A DNA stretch of 64,000 bases from Parapedobacter pyrenivorans_A (lineage in GTDB: Bacteria > Bacteroidota > Bacteroidia > Sphingobacteriales > Sphingobacteriaceae): positions 434,001 to 498,000 of the forward strand of contig NZ_JBHEUZ010000002.1 of NCBI RefSeq assembly GCF_041925275.1. Direction: 5' to 3'. Below, piece by piece: positions 1 to 8,069 of the stretch. How positions within the stretch are numbered: position 1 is the stretch's first letter; each line of letters opens with the position of its first letter. The notes under the pieces were generated by a model, which was not told the origin of the DNA, made no database searches, and worked only from the letters and a program-made list of their open reading frames with translations. Position numbers and translations under genes: made by a program.

Positions 1-2
1 AG

Positions 3-554
3 GTAACGGGGCAGGACTTCGCGGTATATATGAAAGAAAATATATTTGCGCCTGCCGGCATGAAACACACGGCAGTTTACTCAACGGCGGTATATGAAAA
101 AATACCTACCGGTGTTGTTGGCCACGACAAGGTATGGCGCCGCTCGGTGGTGCAGAACTTCCAAGACGGCCCTGTTGGCGATAAGGGCATCTACAGCACT
201 GTCCAAGATCTGTACCTATTTGACCGGGCGTTGCGTGATGGTCGCCTGCTCAAGCCGGAGACGCTTGACTCCGCCTACGCGGGGTATAGCAAGCCAGCCA
301 AAAATGTGTTTAACTATGGCTTCGGGTGGCGCACCTTTGAAACGGCTAACCAAGCGGTCGTATACCATACCGGATGGTGGCACGGCTTCCGCAACATCTA
401 CGTGCGGGACCTTACCAATGATATTACGATTGTGCTACTCACCAACCTTGCCAACGGCAGCCTCCTCCACTTGGATGAGCTTTACCAGCTACTGGATATG
501 CCCGTCATCCGCCAAGGGGCCTATTCTTCGGAAGGGGAATATATGGCAAAATAG
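3..554 (+). CDS. Serine hydrolase, class-C beta-lactamase family (5' partial)
   Basis: The reading frame is open to the left edge, so only the C-terminal part of about 183 residues is present. An in-frame ATG at 30 is internal to the gene. The segment Y-M-K-E-N-I-F-x-P-x-G-M-K-H-T is the usual region after the active site in the beta-lactamase class C/penicillin-binding esterase family. The later G-D-K-G-I-Y-S-T-V-Q-D-L-Y-L-F and Y-G-F-G-W segments, and the H-T-G-W-W-H-G motif (the KTG/HTG box), also fit. The serine nucleophile (SxxK) lies outside the window. These are usually exported esterases, amidases or peptidases; the substrate cannot be told. It ends 48 bp before the next gene, which has its own promoter. 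Confidence 0.85.
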   Translation, partial: VTGQDFAVYMKENIFAPAGMKHTAVYSTAVYEKIPTGVVGHDKVWRRSVVQNFQDGPVGDKGIYSTVQDLYLFDRALRDGRLLKPETLDSAYAGYSKPAKNVFNYGFGWRTFETANQAVVYHTGWWHGFRNIYVRDLTNDITIVLLTNLANGSLLHLDELYQLLDMPVIRQGAYSSEGEYMAK

Positions 555-582
555 CGGTATGGTTTTCTTCAACTATTGTCTG

Positions 583-590
583 TAGCTTTG
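583..590 (+). promoter_or_regulatory. -7 promoter box TAgcTTTG for the CoA-binding gene
   Basis: The octamer TAGCTTTG matches the Bacteroidota -7 consensus TAnnTTTG. No clear TTTG stands 19-20 bp upstream. The expected transcription start, about 7 nt downstream, falls on or next to the candidate start codons at 597 and 603, so the mRNA would be leaderless or nearly so. Confidence 0.5.
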
Positions 591-602
591 CAAAGTATGG
601 CT

Positions 603-968
603 ATGGAAAAAAAGAAAACATTGATTTTGGGTGCTACGACCAACCCGGCCCGCTACGCATACTTAGCTGCCCACCGGTTGGTTGCCGCGGGGCATGGTAT
701 TGTTAATATCGGCATAAAAAAGGGTGAATCGGCCGGTGTGGAAATACAGCGTGCCGATGCGGTTTTCCCGGATATCGATACCGTTACACTCTACATCGGC
801 CCACAGCGGCAGCCCGAATATTACGACTACATCCTAGCGACACGTCCCAGACGCATTATCTTCAATCCTGGCACGGAAAACCCGGAGCTGGAAGCCTTGG
901 CAGAACAGCAGGGCATCGAAGTGGTACAGGCCTGTACGTTGGTATTACTGAGTACCGGCCAGTATTGA
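603..968 (+). CDS. CoA-binding domain protein (YccU-like)
   Basis: A 121-residue single-domain protein with a Rossmann-type CoA-binding fold. It opens with K-K-T-L-I-L-G-A-T-T-N-P-A-R-Y-A-Y, the nucleotide-binding loop of the CoA_binding_2 family. It continues through I-G-I-K-K-G, D-T-V-T-L-Y-I-G-P and I-I-F-N-P-G-T-E-N, typical of these small proteins. Family members bind CoA; their physiological role is not established. ATG 603 follows a second in-frame ATG at 597, and both lie within 20 nt of a TAnnTTTG box. The stop is 9 bp from the convergent GNAT gene, leaving little room for a terminator. Confidence 0.85.
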   Translation: MEKKKTLILGATTNPARYAYLAAHRLVAAGHGIVNIGIKKGESAGVEIQRADAVFPDIDTVTLYIGPQRQPEYYDYILATRPRRIIFNPGTENPELEALAEQQGIEVVQACTLVLLSTGQY

Positions 969-977
969 TGTCCCTTG

Positions 978-1490
978 TTAGGCGGTGCCAGGCAGTAATT
1001 TCTCAAAGGCCTTTCTCGGCTTGCCACGTAATAAAACCTCGCCGCAATAGGTGTATCCCATCGATTCAAAAGTCCGCAGCATCGCGGGGTTATCGAAATT
1101 TGTATCCGCTTTGATGCTGCGTATGTGGTTGTCCGTGGCGAATGTTTCGATGTGTTCCATTATTTTCTTGGCCAACCCTTTACCGGTTTGGGAGTGTGCA
1201 ACGGCGATTCGGTGGAATACGACAAAATCCCCATCGGTAAGCCACTTCCCGTCGATGGTGGTGTACGCAGGTTCGTCGTTGATCGTCACCGCGCAGTAGC
1301 CAACAACAGTTTCGCCTTCGGCCAGAACAAACCCTGCTCCTTTGGCTATATCGCTGCGCAAAACTTCCGGGTTTGGGTAGCCGTCCTGCCACTGCTCGCT
1401 ACCAGCTGCTTTCCGCCGGGCGATCGCCTGTTGGATAATTTCCCATATCTGGGGCAGTTCGCTAAGCTGGGCTTTTCTAAATGTGTACAT
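978..1490 (-). CDS. GNAT family N-acetyltransferase
   Basis: A 170-residue acyl-CoA N-acyltransferase. It begins M-Y-T-F-R-K-A-Q; longer in-frame starts upstream run into the promoter region and lack family sequence, so ATG 1490 was chosen. The central V-F-H-R-I-A-V-A segment followed by Q-T-G-K-G-L-A-K-K-I is motif A, the Q/RxxGxG/A acetyl-CoA pyrophosphate loop. The late D-T-N-F-D-N-P-A-M-L-R-T-F-E-S-M-G-Y is the usual C-terminal GNAT segment. The acceptor substrate is unknown. A TAccTTTG box lies about 17 nt upstream on this strand. The gene diverges from the LacI gene at 1607. Confidence 0.88.
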   Translation of the reverse strand: MYTFRKAQLSELPQIWEIIQQAIARRKAAGSEQWQDGYPNPEVLRSDIAKGAGFVLAEGETVVGYCAVTINDEPAYTTIDGKWLTDGDFVVFHRIAVAHSQTGKGLAKKIMEHIETFATDNHIRSIKADTNFDNPAMLRTFESMGYTYCGEVLLRGKPRKAFEKLLPGTA

Positions 1491-1506
1491 GCGTTGTTGT
1501 GATAGC

Positions 1507-1514
1507 CAAAGGTA
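1507..1514 (-). promoter_or_regulatory. -7 box TAccTTTG for the GNAT gene
   Basis: Read on the minus strand this is TACCTTTG, a match to TAnnTTTG. A TTG lies 16 bp further upstream, a slightly short spacing. The start codon at 1490 would sit about 10 nt after transcription begins. Confidence 0.5.
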
Positions 1515-1553
1515 CGTTTTTTGGTGGCAACAACGGACTTCGGCCAAATCCCA

Positions 1554-1585
1554 TTTGCATTTTCGGGCAAAATAGCGTTGCTTTG
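1554..1585 (+). promoter_or_regulatory. Promoter for LacI-family gene (TTTG-N20-TTgcTTTG)
   Basis: TTTG at 1554-1557 and TTGCTTTG at 1578-1585 are separated by 20 bp, one mismatch from the Bacteroidota consensus TTTG-N19/20-TAnnTTTG. The start codon at 1607 is 21 nt downstream of the -7 box. Confidence 0.5.
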
Positions 1586-1606
1586 GCAGCAAACGGATTA
1601 TACGAG

Positions 1607-2644
1607 ATGACACCGAAGAAATCGGAAAATAGCATTGTAGATATTGCAAAGGCGCTGGGGATATCCCCGGCTACCGTTTCCCGGGCGCTCAACAACAACC
1701 CTCGGATCAGCGAGGCTACCCGGCAACGGGTGAAAGCGATGGCGAACGAAATGGGATACCGGCACAACAGCATGGCCTCGTCGCTACGCAACCGGCGCTC
1801 CAATATCATCGGACTCATCGTGCCGCGTATATCCATGTATTTCCATTCTTTTTTCATCACTTCGCTGCAACGGCAGTTGCAGGCTGCGGGCTACAACCTA
1901 ATGATTTGCCAATCCAATGATTCGGTAAGTCTGGAGAAGGAGCTGGCCAATACGCTGTATTCCGCACGGGTGGATGCATTGGTGGTGTCGCTTGCATTAT
2001 ATACAGAAGATACCACCCATTTTGCCGGGTTTATCCAGCAGGGCATACCATTGGTATTTTACGACCGGGTACCGGCCGCAGCAGATATAGCTGCATATAT
2101 CGTAAAAGGCGATGATTATCGTGGGGGCTTGTTGGCAGGCAATCATTTGATACAGGCGGGATGCGAGCGCATCGCCTACATCAGCGGCCCATTGACCTGC
2201 AGCATCTACCGCGAGCGTACGCACGGGTTTGTTGACGCGCTGGCCAAGGGGGGCGTAACATTGAGGGAAGAATGGATTTACCATCATGAGCTGACGGCAG
2301 AAAATGCCTGGAGCACCCTGCGCAAAATATTTGAGGGCAATGAACAACCCGATGGGTTATTTGCTGCCAATGATACCACTGCCATCGCGGCCGTGGAGTT
2401 TGCCCGGGAGCGCGGTATCCGTATTCCGGAGGGATTGAAAATTATCGGTTATTCTAACGACCCTAGGGCTGCCATCATCTCGCCGACCATTACCTCGATC
2501 GAGCAATACCCGAGCGCCATGGCCGACAAGGTGGCGCAAACACTTATTGACACGTTGCAGGGCCATCCCGGACGTCAAATCATGACCACTCCCGGTGAAC
2601 CGTTGGTGTGTTCGGTTGATTTGGTGCGACGGATGACGACATAG
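1607..2644 (+). CDS. LacI/GalR-family transcriptional regulator A
   Basis: A 345-residue DNA-binding regulator. Residues 7-55 form the LacI helix-turn-helix: S-I-V-D-I-A-K-A-L-G-I-S-P-A-T-V-S-R-A-L, then the hinge region R-H-N-S-M-A-S-S-L-R. The rest is a periplasmic-binding-protein-like ligand domain (I-I-G-L-I-V-P-R-I at the start, L-F-A-A-N-D-T-T-A-I-A in the second half). ATG 1607 is preferred over upstream starts because the HTH begins directly after it and a promoter box lies just upstream. It converges with regulator B and the two coding regions overlap by 65 bp at their 3' ends. Its place beside an inositol locus with LacI-like operators makes control by inositol or an intermediate likely, but the ligand is inferred. 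Confidence 0.93.
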   Translation: MTPKKSENSIVDIAKALGISPATVSRALNNNPRISEATRQRVKAMANEMGYRHNSMASSLRNRRSNIIGLIVPRISMYFHSFFITSLQRQLQAAGYNLMICQSNDSVSLEKELANTLYSARVDALVVSLALYTEDTTHFAGFIQQGIPLVFYDRVPAAADIAAYIVKGDDYRGGLLAGNHLIQAGCERIAYISGPLTCSIYRERTHGFVDALAKGGVTLREEWIYHHELTAENAWSTLRKIFEGNEQPDGLFAANDTTAIAAVEFARERGIRIPEGLKIIGYSNDPRAAIISPTITSIEQYPSAMADKVAQTLIDTLQGHPGRQIMTTPGEPLVCSVDLVRRMTT

Positions 2645-3677
2645 GCGCAGCAAGTGCACTCGAGGAATCGCGGATGACCAGCTCGGGTTTGAGCACTTCG
2701 TATCGGTAAGGCTGTGGATGCTCAACGTTGGCAAACCGGTCGAGCAGGATTTTTGCAGATAACATACCCAGTTCATAAACAGGCTGCCAAACCGTAGAAA
2801 GCGGAGGGTAATAATACTGCGCGTAAGACTCATCGTCAAATCCCACCAGCGAGATATCATCGGGCACATGGAATCCATTTTCACGCAGCACATGCGTGGT
2901 ACCAATGGCTACCGCGTCATTAACGGCAAAGATGGCATCAAGTTTTTCGTTGCGTGCCATCAACTGGGTTGCCGCCTCTACGCCATCATTTGAAGAAAAA
3001 CCATTGCTATAGACAATGAGCTCCGACCGGATGGGGATGTTGTTGTCGTAATGTGCGTTGAGGTAGCCATCCAACCGCTGCTTGAACGTGGGGATGGCGA
3101 TGGGGCCGGCGATATGGGCAATCCGTTGGCAGCCGGTTTTGATGAGGTACTCCACGGCCTGGTAGGCTCCGTCGTAACTGTCTACCAATACCCTGTCGGC
3201 CTCAAACCCGGGACAGTCCCTATCGAAAATGACAAGCGGAATGCCTGTTTTCTTCAGCTTTTCGAAATGCTCGAATGAGTTCGTACGGAAGGTAGGTGAA
3301 ATCAACACACCGTCCACACGTAGTAGCGCCATGTCGTGCAGCAGTTTCTTCTCCTCTTCAAATGACTCGTCCGACTGGCAGATTAATAGCTTATAACCAG
3401 CTGATGACACCATATCTTGTACGCCGCTTATGACAGTAGCAAAAAAGTAGCTGGTGATTTCGGGTACCACGATACCGATGATTCCCGTTTTCTTGTTCAA
3501 TAGGCTCAATGCCAATAGGTTTGGTTGGTAACTGTATTTTTCGGCTAGGACCATCACATTACGCTTGGTCTTCGCACTTATCGAAGGGTGGTCGTGCAGT
3601 GCCCGCGACACGGTAGACGGCGAAACGCCCAATTGGTTCGCGATGTCGACGATAGTCGTTTGCCGAGTTTTTTGCAT
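2580..3677 (-). CDS. LacI/GalR-family transcriptional regulator B
   Basis: A 365-residue regulator with the LacI helix-turn-helix at residues 8-55 (T-I-V-D-I-A-N-Q-L-G-V-S-P-S-T-V-S-R-A-L) and a sugar-binding-protein-like core (I-I-G-I-V-V-P-E-I; I-F-A-V-N-D-A-V-A-I-G). The C-terminus carries a Ser/Pro-rich tail of about 25 residues beyond the usual end, and this tail lies in the overlap with regulator A. It diverges from the phosphodiesterase gene at 4005. The 327-bp gap between them holds a LacI-type operator at 3762-3777, so autoregulation and control of the inositol locus are both plausible. No convincing -7 box was found in front of it on the minus strand. Confidence 0.93.
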   Translation of the reverse strand: MQKTRQTTIVDIANQLGVSPSTVSRALHDHPSISAKTKRNVMVLAEKYSYQPNLLALSLLNKKTGIIGIVVPEITSYFFATVISGVQDMVSSAGYKLLICQSDESFEEEKKLLHDMALLRVDGVLISPTFRTNSFEHFEKLKKTGIPLVIFDRDCPGFEADRVLVDSYDGAYQAVEYLIKTGCQRIAHIAGPIAIPTFKQRLDGYLNAHYDNNIPIRSELIVYSNGFSSNDGVEAATQLMARNEKLDAIFAVNDAVAIGTTHVLRENGFHVPDDISLVGFDDESYAQYYYPPLSTVWQPVYELGMLSAKILLDRFANVEHPQPYRYEVLKPELVIRDSSSALAAPMSSSVAPNQPNTPTVHREWS

Positions 3678-3758
3678 AAGGTTTTACAATCAGTGTCATT
3701 AATTACGACCTCCCTAAGTTCGTGAAGATATCCTACATAACCAAATCGTGTGCACCTT

Positions 3759-3778
3759 GTTACGCAAACCTTTGCGTT
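3759..3778. promoter_or_regulatory. LacI-type operator, copy 1
   Basis: The 20-mer GTTACGCAAACCTTTGCGTT holds the near-palindrome ACGCAAA-CC-TTTGCGT (7-bp arms). Exactly the same 20-mer occurs at 9841-9860 in front of iolJ. The symmetric form with a two-base centre is typical of LacI-family operators. It lies 20 bp upstream of the -33 element of the candidate plus-strand promoter and about 80 bp from the start of regulator B. Confidence 0.7.
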
Positions 3779-3797
3779 GTGATAAAGTGACAACTCC

Positions 3798-3828
3798 TTG
3801 ATTTATTGAGCAAAAAGCAATTAGTTTG
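3798..3828 (+). promoter_or_regulatory. Candidate promoter of the phosphodiesterase gene
   Basis: TTG at 3798-3800 and TTAGTTTG at 3821-3828 are 20 bp apart, with one mismatch in the -7 box. It would give a leader of about 170 nt before ATG 4005. Confidence 0.3.
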
Positions 3829-4004
3829 TCCTGACAATTATAGATTTAATAGCGCAAGCAGGTATCATCCATGTAGATCAGTTATCCCGGTTTCGGTTTG
3901 TTTTAAAATAAACATAACTTCTGAGTAACTAGAATTTATTGAACGCACGGTATCATTGCAAGCGCGACACAGTAGGAGATGTTGTAAACGTAAATGGTGG
4001 AATA

Positions 4005-4838
4005 ATGCATAGATTGACGTATATGCTCTTGTTGCTCGCGGTCGTACATGTGTGGCAAGCATGCAGCGCCCAGGCAGATCGCGTATGGATCCACTCACAT
4101 AACGACTATGAACAGGAAAAGCCCTTTTACGAGGCGTATGAAAACCGGGTGTTCTCCATCGAAGCGGATGTGTTCGCTACGGCAGACGGACGGTTGCTGG
4201 TGGGGCACGATCGTTCGGAATTGGCAGAGGGCCGTACGTTGGAGCGGTTGTACATTTTGCCGGTTGTCAAATTGTTCGAGGAAAACAATGGCAGGGCATG
4301 GCCAAACTCGGATGATCGGTTTGTTTTGTTGATCGACTTAAAAACGCCCGCCGCGCGTACGTTGGACCACATCGTGAAGCTGGTCGCGGACTACCCGGCT
4401 GTTTTTGATTCCGGAGTGAATCCGTTGGCTGTCCAGATCGTTATCTCCGGCGATATGCCGAACCCTTCGGCGTTCAGCGACTACCCAACCTTTATTTCGT
4501 TCGATGGCCGGCTTACTACTGACTACACAAGCGATCAATTGGAACGGGTTGCCTTTTTCAGTGCGAATTTCCGGAACTATTCATCGTGGACAGGCGAGCA
4601 TAAGATATCCCCCGCAGATGCAAAATTACTTACCGACGTGATAAAAGGGGTACATGCGAAAGGCAAGCATATCCGCTTCTGGGCGACACCGGATGGTGAA
4701 AAAAGTTGGGAAACCTTGCAGACCTTGGGTGTCGATATCATCAATACAGACCGTATAAAAGCGTGCGTAAATTATTTTGAAACCATTGAATCTGAAAAAA
4801 AGGAGGGTGCTAACCAGCGATTGTTTATTGAACAATAA
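4005..4838 (+). CDS. Exported PLC/GDPD-like phosphodiesterase
   Basis: A 277-residue secreted protein. ATG 4005 was chosen because an export signal starts there directly (hydrophobic residues 5-19, then a Cys at 20; W-Q-A-C is a weak lipobox, or signal peptidase I may cut after A-Q-A). The mature start has H30-S-H-N-D-Y, then S-I-E53-A-D55-V and V-G-H68-D. This arrangement of His, Asn, Glu, Asp and His is that of the PLC-like phosphodiesterase TIM-barrel superfamily, which includes PI-specific phospholipase C and glycerophosphodiesterases. The late segment G-V-D-I-I-N-T-D is typical of the last barrel strand. Next to inositol catabolism genes, a substrate such as phosphatidylinositol, glycerophosphoinositol or an inositol glycolipid is likely but inferred. 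A terminator-like hairpin follows at once. Confidence 0.75.
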   Translation: MHRLTYMLLLLAVVHVWQACSAQADRVWIHSHNDYEQEKPFYEAYENRVFSIEADVFATADGRLLVGHDRSELAEGRTLERLYILPVVKLFEENNGRAWPNSDDRFVLLIDLKTPAARTLDHIVKLVADYPAVFDSGVNPLAVQIVISGDMPNPSAFSDYPTFISFDGRLTTDYTSDQLERVAFFSANFRNYSSWTGEHKISPADAKLLTDVIKGVHAKGKHIRFWATPDGEKSWETLQTLGVDIINTDRIKACVNYFETIESEKKEGANQRLFIEQ

Positions 4839-4839
4839 C

Positions 4840-4877
4840 GACCGGGCACCGCAGGATGCCGTACCCGGTCTGGATTT
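4840..4877 (+). terminator. Intrinsic terminator or attenuator before susC
   Basis: GACCGGG (4840-4846) pairs with CCCGGTC (4864-4870), and a run of five T follows at 4874-4878. It begins at the stop codon of the phosphodiesterase gene and may set a lower level for the downstream susC-susD genes if they share a promoter. Confidence 0.6.
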
Positions 4878-5003
4878 TTGGGGTCGCAGCGTATAGATTG
4901 GATGCCTACGGCAGCGTCTTCCCAAAACATAATACATATGGTATCATCAATCCAAAAATAGGAAAAGAAACGGACTTGACCTTTTGGACGAAAAAAAAGC
5001 ATT

Positions 5004-8000
5004 ATGAATCATTTATTACGATGGAAATGGTATGTGGGAATAAGTACACGCGCCTTGTTGGTATGGGTGGCGGCCTTGGTCTCCATAGCGAACGGACAGG
5101 TATATGCCATGGCCTTAACCACGGCAGCTGCTAACTCTTATATCCAACAACACGTGAGCGGACAAGTGGTCCGCACCGACGGTGTGCCGATAGCGGGGGC
5201 TACTGTAAAATCACTCACTACCCAGCGGGCCACCACAACCAATGACCAAGGAGAATTTACGCTGGAAGCCGCCGCAGGTGAAAAGTTGCTTATTTCGTTT
5301 GTCGGATATAACCCACAGGAAGTTACGGTGGATGGAACTTCCCTACGCGTAACACTGTCTGAAGCTAGTAATGCATTGGACGAGATTGTGGTGGTGGGCT
5401 ATGGCAGCCAGGCGAAATCTGACGTAACCGGCGCGTTGACCCAATTGAAAGGTGAGAGCCTGAAGCAGGGGGTAAGCGTCTCGGTTGATAACCTGTTACA
5501 GGGCAAGGTGTCGGGGGTGCGTATTGCCCAATCGAGTGGCGAACCGGGTGCGGGTATCGACGTATTTATCCGTGGCGTGGGTTCTATCCGGAGTGGGAGT
5601 ACTCCCCTTTTTGTGGTAGATGGCGTACCATTGAGCAATGAGAGCGTCAGTGCAGGCGGGGCAAATTTCGGGCTAGGTAGCTCGGAAGCGAAAAACCCCC
5701 TCAACTTTCTGAACACCAACGATATCGAAACCGTCACCGTACTGAAAGATGCTTCTGCCGCAGCGATCTACGGGGCCCGGGGTTCAAATGGCGTTATCAT
5801 CATCACGACCAAACGCGGGGCCGGCAATGAACCGACGCTCACTTACGACACCTACATGGCCTCTTCGTCGGTCATCAAGAAATTGAATGTCCTCTCTGCT
5901 GGTGACTATCGGGCCGCGCTGCTAGACCCCACTTATGATCACGGTGGCAATACCGATTGGCAAGATGCCATTTACCGGAATGCCGTGACGCAAAACCACA
6001 ATATCTCCTTTACGAAATCAACGGCCTCGGGCAACTACATGGCTTCGCTTTCGTACATGGATCAGGATGGTATTGTACAAACCAGTAGCTTTAAGCGTAC
6101 CACGGCCCGCCTTAATGCGGAAGAGTCTTTTTTTGACAACCAACGCCTGAAGGTGAAGATGAATCTTACCGCCAGTGATATCGGAGAAACAGGTGTTCCG
6201 AACGGCAATACCGCCGGATCGGACGGACAATTGATCATCCACGCGCTGATGGCTAACCCCACACGGAATGTTCGCGACGAGGATGGTAACTATACCAACT
6301 TCAATATGAATGCGCATTACAACCCCGCGTATCTGCTGCAGGTGTTTGATGACCACACGAATACTTTCCGCGTATTGGGGAATGTGGAAGCTACGTTGCG
6401 TATCTTACCCGGATTGGATTACCGGTTTAATTACGGAATCGACAAGTCGACATCAGAGCGGAGCTCAACCATCTACCCCAATGTTACCGACCGTACCCCT
6501 TTAGGGGCGTATGTACAAAACAACCGCTCGTCATTGACTACCTTATTGGACCACTACCTCACCTATAGCCTGAGCGCTGACCAACACCAAGTAGAACTAC
6601 TGGGCGGCTTCTCCTACCAGCAGTTTAAATTTGCGGGTACTTCCTTCGGTATGGAGAATATTGCCGAACAGGGACAAGGTGTTGCCCCCGAACATAATCC
6701 GGGTTACTCGGGGACACCGACGAACCCCGGCGGATCGGCCCAGGAAAATGAACTGCAATCATTCTTTGGCCGTGTAAACTATAATTTTGATAACCGGTAC
6801 CTGGTAACCGCATCCTTGCGCGCGGATGGTTCTACCCGCTTTGGAGAAGACAATAAGTATGGGTATTTCCCATCGTTTGCATTGGGCTGGGTGCTATCGC
6901 GCGAGCGGTTCCTGAGCGATATCAGCGGTATCCGCGAACTGAAACTACGCGCTAGTTGGGGGCAAACGGGCAACCAGGAAGTGCCCAATAAGATTACGCA
7001 AGCCAGCTATTCGATGTCGCCCTCTTCGGGGTATTACTTGCTAGACGATTTGGCGCTCGTGAATGGTACGAACGTGAACCGGACAGCCAATCCGCGCCTC
7101 AAATGGGAGGTCGTGGAACAATTTAATGTGGGACTGGATTTCGACTTCTGGGACAGCAAGTTGTACGGTGCCTTGGAATACTACAACAAAACGACCAAAG
7201 ACCCGATACTGAATATCCCCTCCGAGCCGCTTAGCCCCACCACCACTGTATGGAAGAATGTGGATGCGCAGCTAGTGAATAAAGGGGTCGAATTGATGTT
7301 GGGTTCCCAGTTGTTCAGCAACCAGGCATTTACCTGGTCGGTCGATGTGAATGGTTCGACGTTATCCAATACAATTAAGGATATGCCGGTTTCCGAACTT
7401 TATTCAGGCAGCATTGCCGGTCCCGGCCTATCCGCGGTGTATGCCAATATCTATCGAAGTGGCTATGAAGCAGGTTCTTTTTTCATGCTGAAGCACACGG
7501 GGTATGACAATGAGGGTAAGGACATATTCGAAGATGTGAGCGGCGACGGTGCGATTAATGCAGACGATCGCCAGATCTTCGAGGGAGCTATCCCGAACTT
7601 CAACTTTGGCCTGAACAGCCAAATGCGGTACAAACAATTCGATTTTTCGTTTTCCGTCATTGGACAGACAGGAGGGTATTTGGTGAATAATACCGCCATT
7701 AATTTAAATATCAATAGCTTGGCGTCTGACAGGAATGTGCTGGCGAAATACTACGATGCGGGTGCTAGCACCACCAACGCGGTTCAGTTGTCGTCCTTAT
7801 ATCTTGAGAAGTCTGATTTCGTGAGATTGAACAACGTGCGCGTTGGCTATACATTGGCCCCCAGAAGTACGCAATGGCTGCAATCGGTCAATATCTATGT
7901 AAGTGCACAGAACCTGCTCACCATTACAGGTTACTCAGGCTATGACCCCATGGTGAACACCGCCAAGAATGTAAGTGGCAACCAGTCGCTGGGAATCGAC

Positions 8001-8057
8001 TACACCACTTACCCGCCGTCAAAGACCCTTATGCTTGGTGCAACGTTTAAATTCTAA
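5004..8057 (+). CDS. SusC-like TonB-dependent outer-membrane transporter (inositol locus)
   Basis: 1017 residues. An N-terminal signal sequence (about residues 1-36) is followed by a CarboxypepD_reg-like domain (about 48-120; V-S-G-Q-V-V ... F-T-L-E-A-A-A-G-E). The SusC signature D-E-I-V-V-V-G-Y-G-S-Q comes next, then the plug (V-F-I-R-G-V-G-S-I; P-L-F-V-V-D-G-V-P; A-S-A-A-A-I-Y-G-A-R-G-S-N-G-V-I) and a 22-strand-type barrel ending in a C-terminal F-K-F. No STN domain is present, so it is a plain nutrient importer rather than a sigma-factor transducer. It works with the SusD protein encoded 12 bp downstream. Import of an inositol-containing molecule is inferred from its neighbours. Confidence 0.95.
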   Translation: MNHLLRWKWYVGISTRALLVWVAALVSIANGQVYAMALTTAAANSYIQQHVSGQVVRTDGVPIAGATVKSLTTQRATTTNDQGEFTLEAAAGEKLLISFVGYNPQEVTVDGTSLRVTLSEASNALDEIVVVGYGSQAKSDVTGALTQLKGESLKQGVSVSVDNLLQGKVSGVRIAQSSGEPGAGIDVFIRGVGSIRSGSTPLFVVDGVPLSNESVSAGGANFGLGSSEAKNPLNFLNTNDIETVTVLKDASAAAIYGARGSNGVIIITTKRGAGNEPTLTYDTYMASSSVIKKLNVLSAGDYRAALLDPTYDHGGNTDWQDAIYRNAVTQNHNISFTKSTASGNYMASLSYMDQDGIVQTSSFKRTTARLNAEESFFDNQRLKVKMNLTASDIGETGVPNGNTAGSDGQLIIHALMANPTRNVRDEDGNYTNFNMNAHYNPAYLLQVFDDHTNTFRVLGNVEATLRILPGLDYRFNYGIDKSTSERSSTIYPNVTDRTPLGAYVQNNRSSLTTLLDHYLTYSLSADQHQVELLGGFSYQQFKFAGTSFGMENIAEQGQGVAPEHNPGYSGTPTNPGGSAQENELQSFFGRVNYNFDNRYLVTASLRADGSTRFGEDNKYGYFPSFALGWVLSRERFLSDISGIRELKLRASWGQTGNQEVPNKITQASYSMSPSSGYYLLDDLALVNGTNVNRTANPRLKWEVVEQFNVGLDFDFWDSKLYGALEYYNKTTKDPILNIPSEPLSPTTTVWKNVDAQLVNKGVELMLGSQLFSNQAFTWSVDVNGSTLSNTIKDMPVSELYSGSIAGPGLSAVYANIYRSGYEAGSFFMLKHTGYDNEGKDIFEDVSGDGAINADDRQIFEGAIPNFNFGLNSQMRYKQFDFSFSVIGQTGGYLVNNTAINLNINSLASDRNVLAKYYDAGASTTNAVQLSSLYLEKSDFVRLNNVRVGYTLAPRSTQWLQSVNIYVSAQNLLTITGYSGYDPMVNTAKNVSGNQSLGIDYTTYPPSKTLMLGATFKF

Positions 8058-8069
8058 ATCGATAAAGTT

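Larger units (their letters stand above)
3678..4004. other. Divergent intergenic control region
   Basis: This 327-bp stretch separates LacI regulator B from the divergent phosphodiesterase gene and has no coding signal of its own. It holds the operator at 3759-3778 and a weak plus-strand promoter (TTG 3798-3800, TTAGTTTG 3821-3828). Much of the rest, especially 3780-3960, is AT-rich. Confidence 0.6.
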
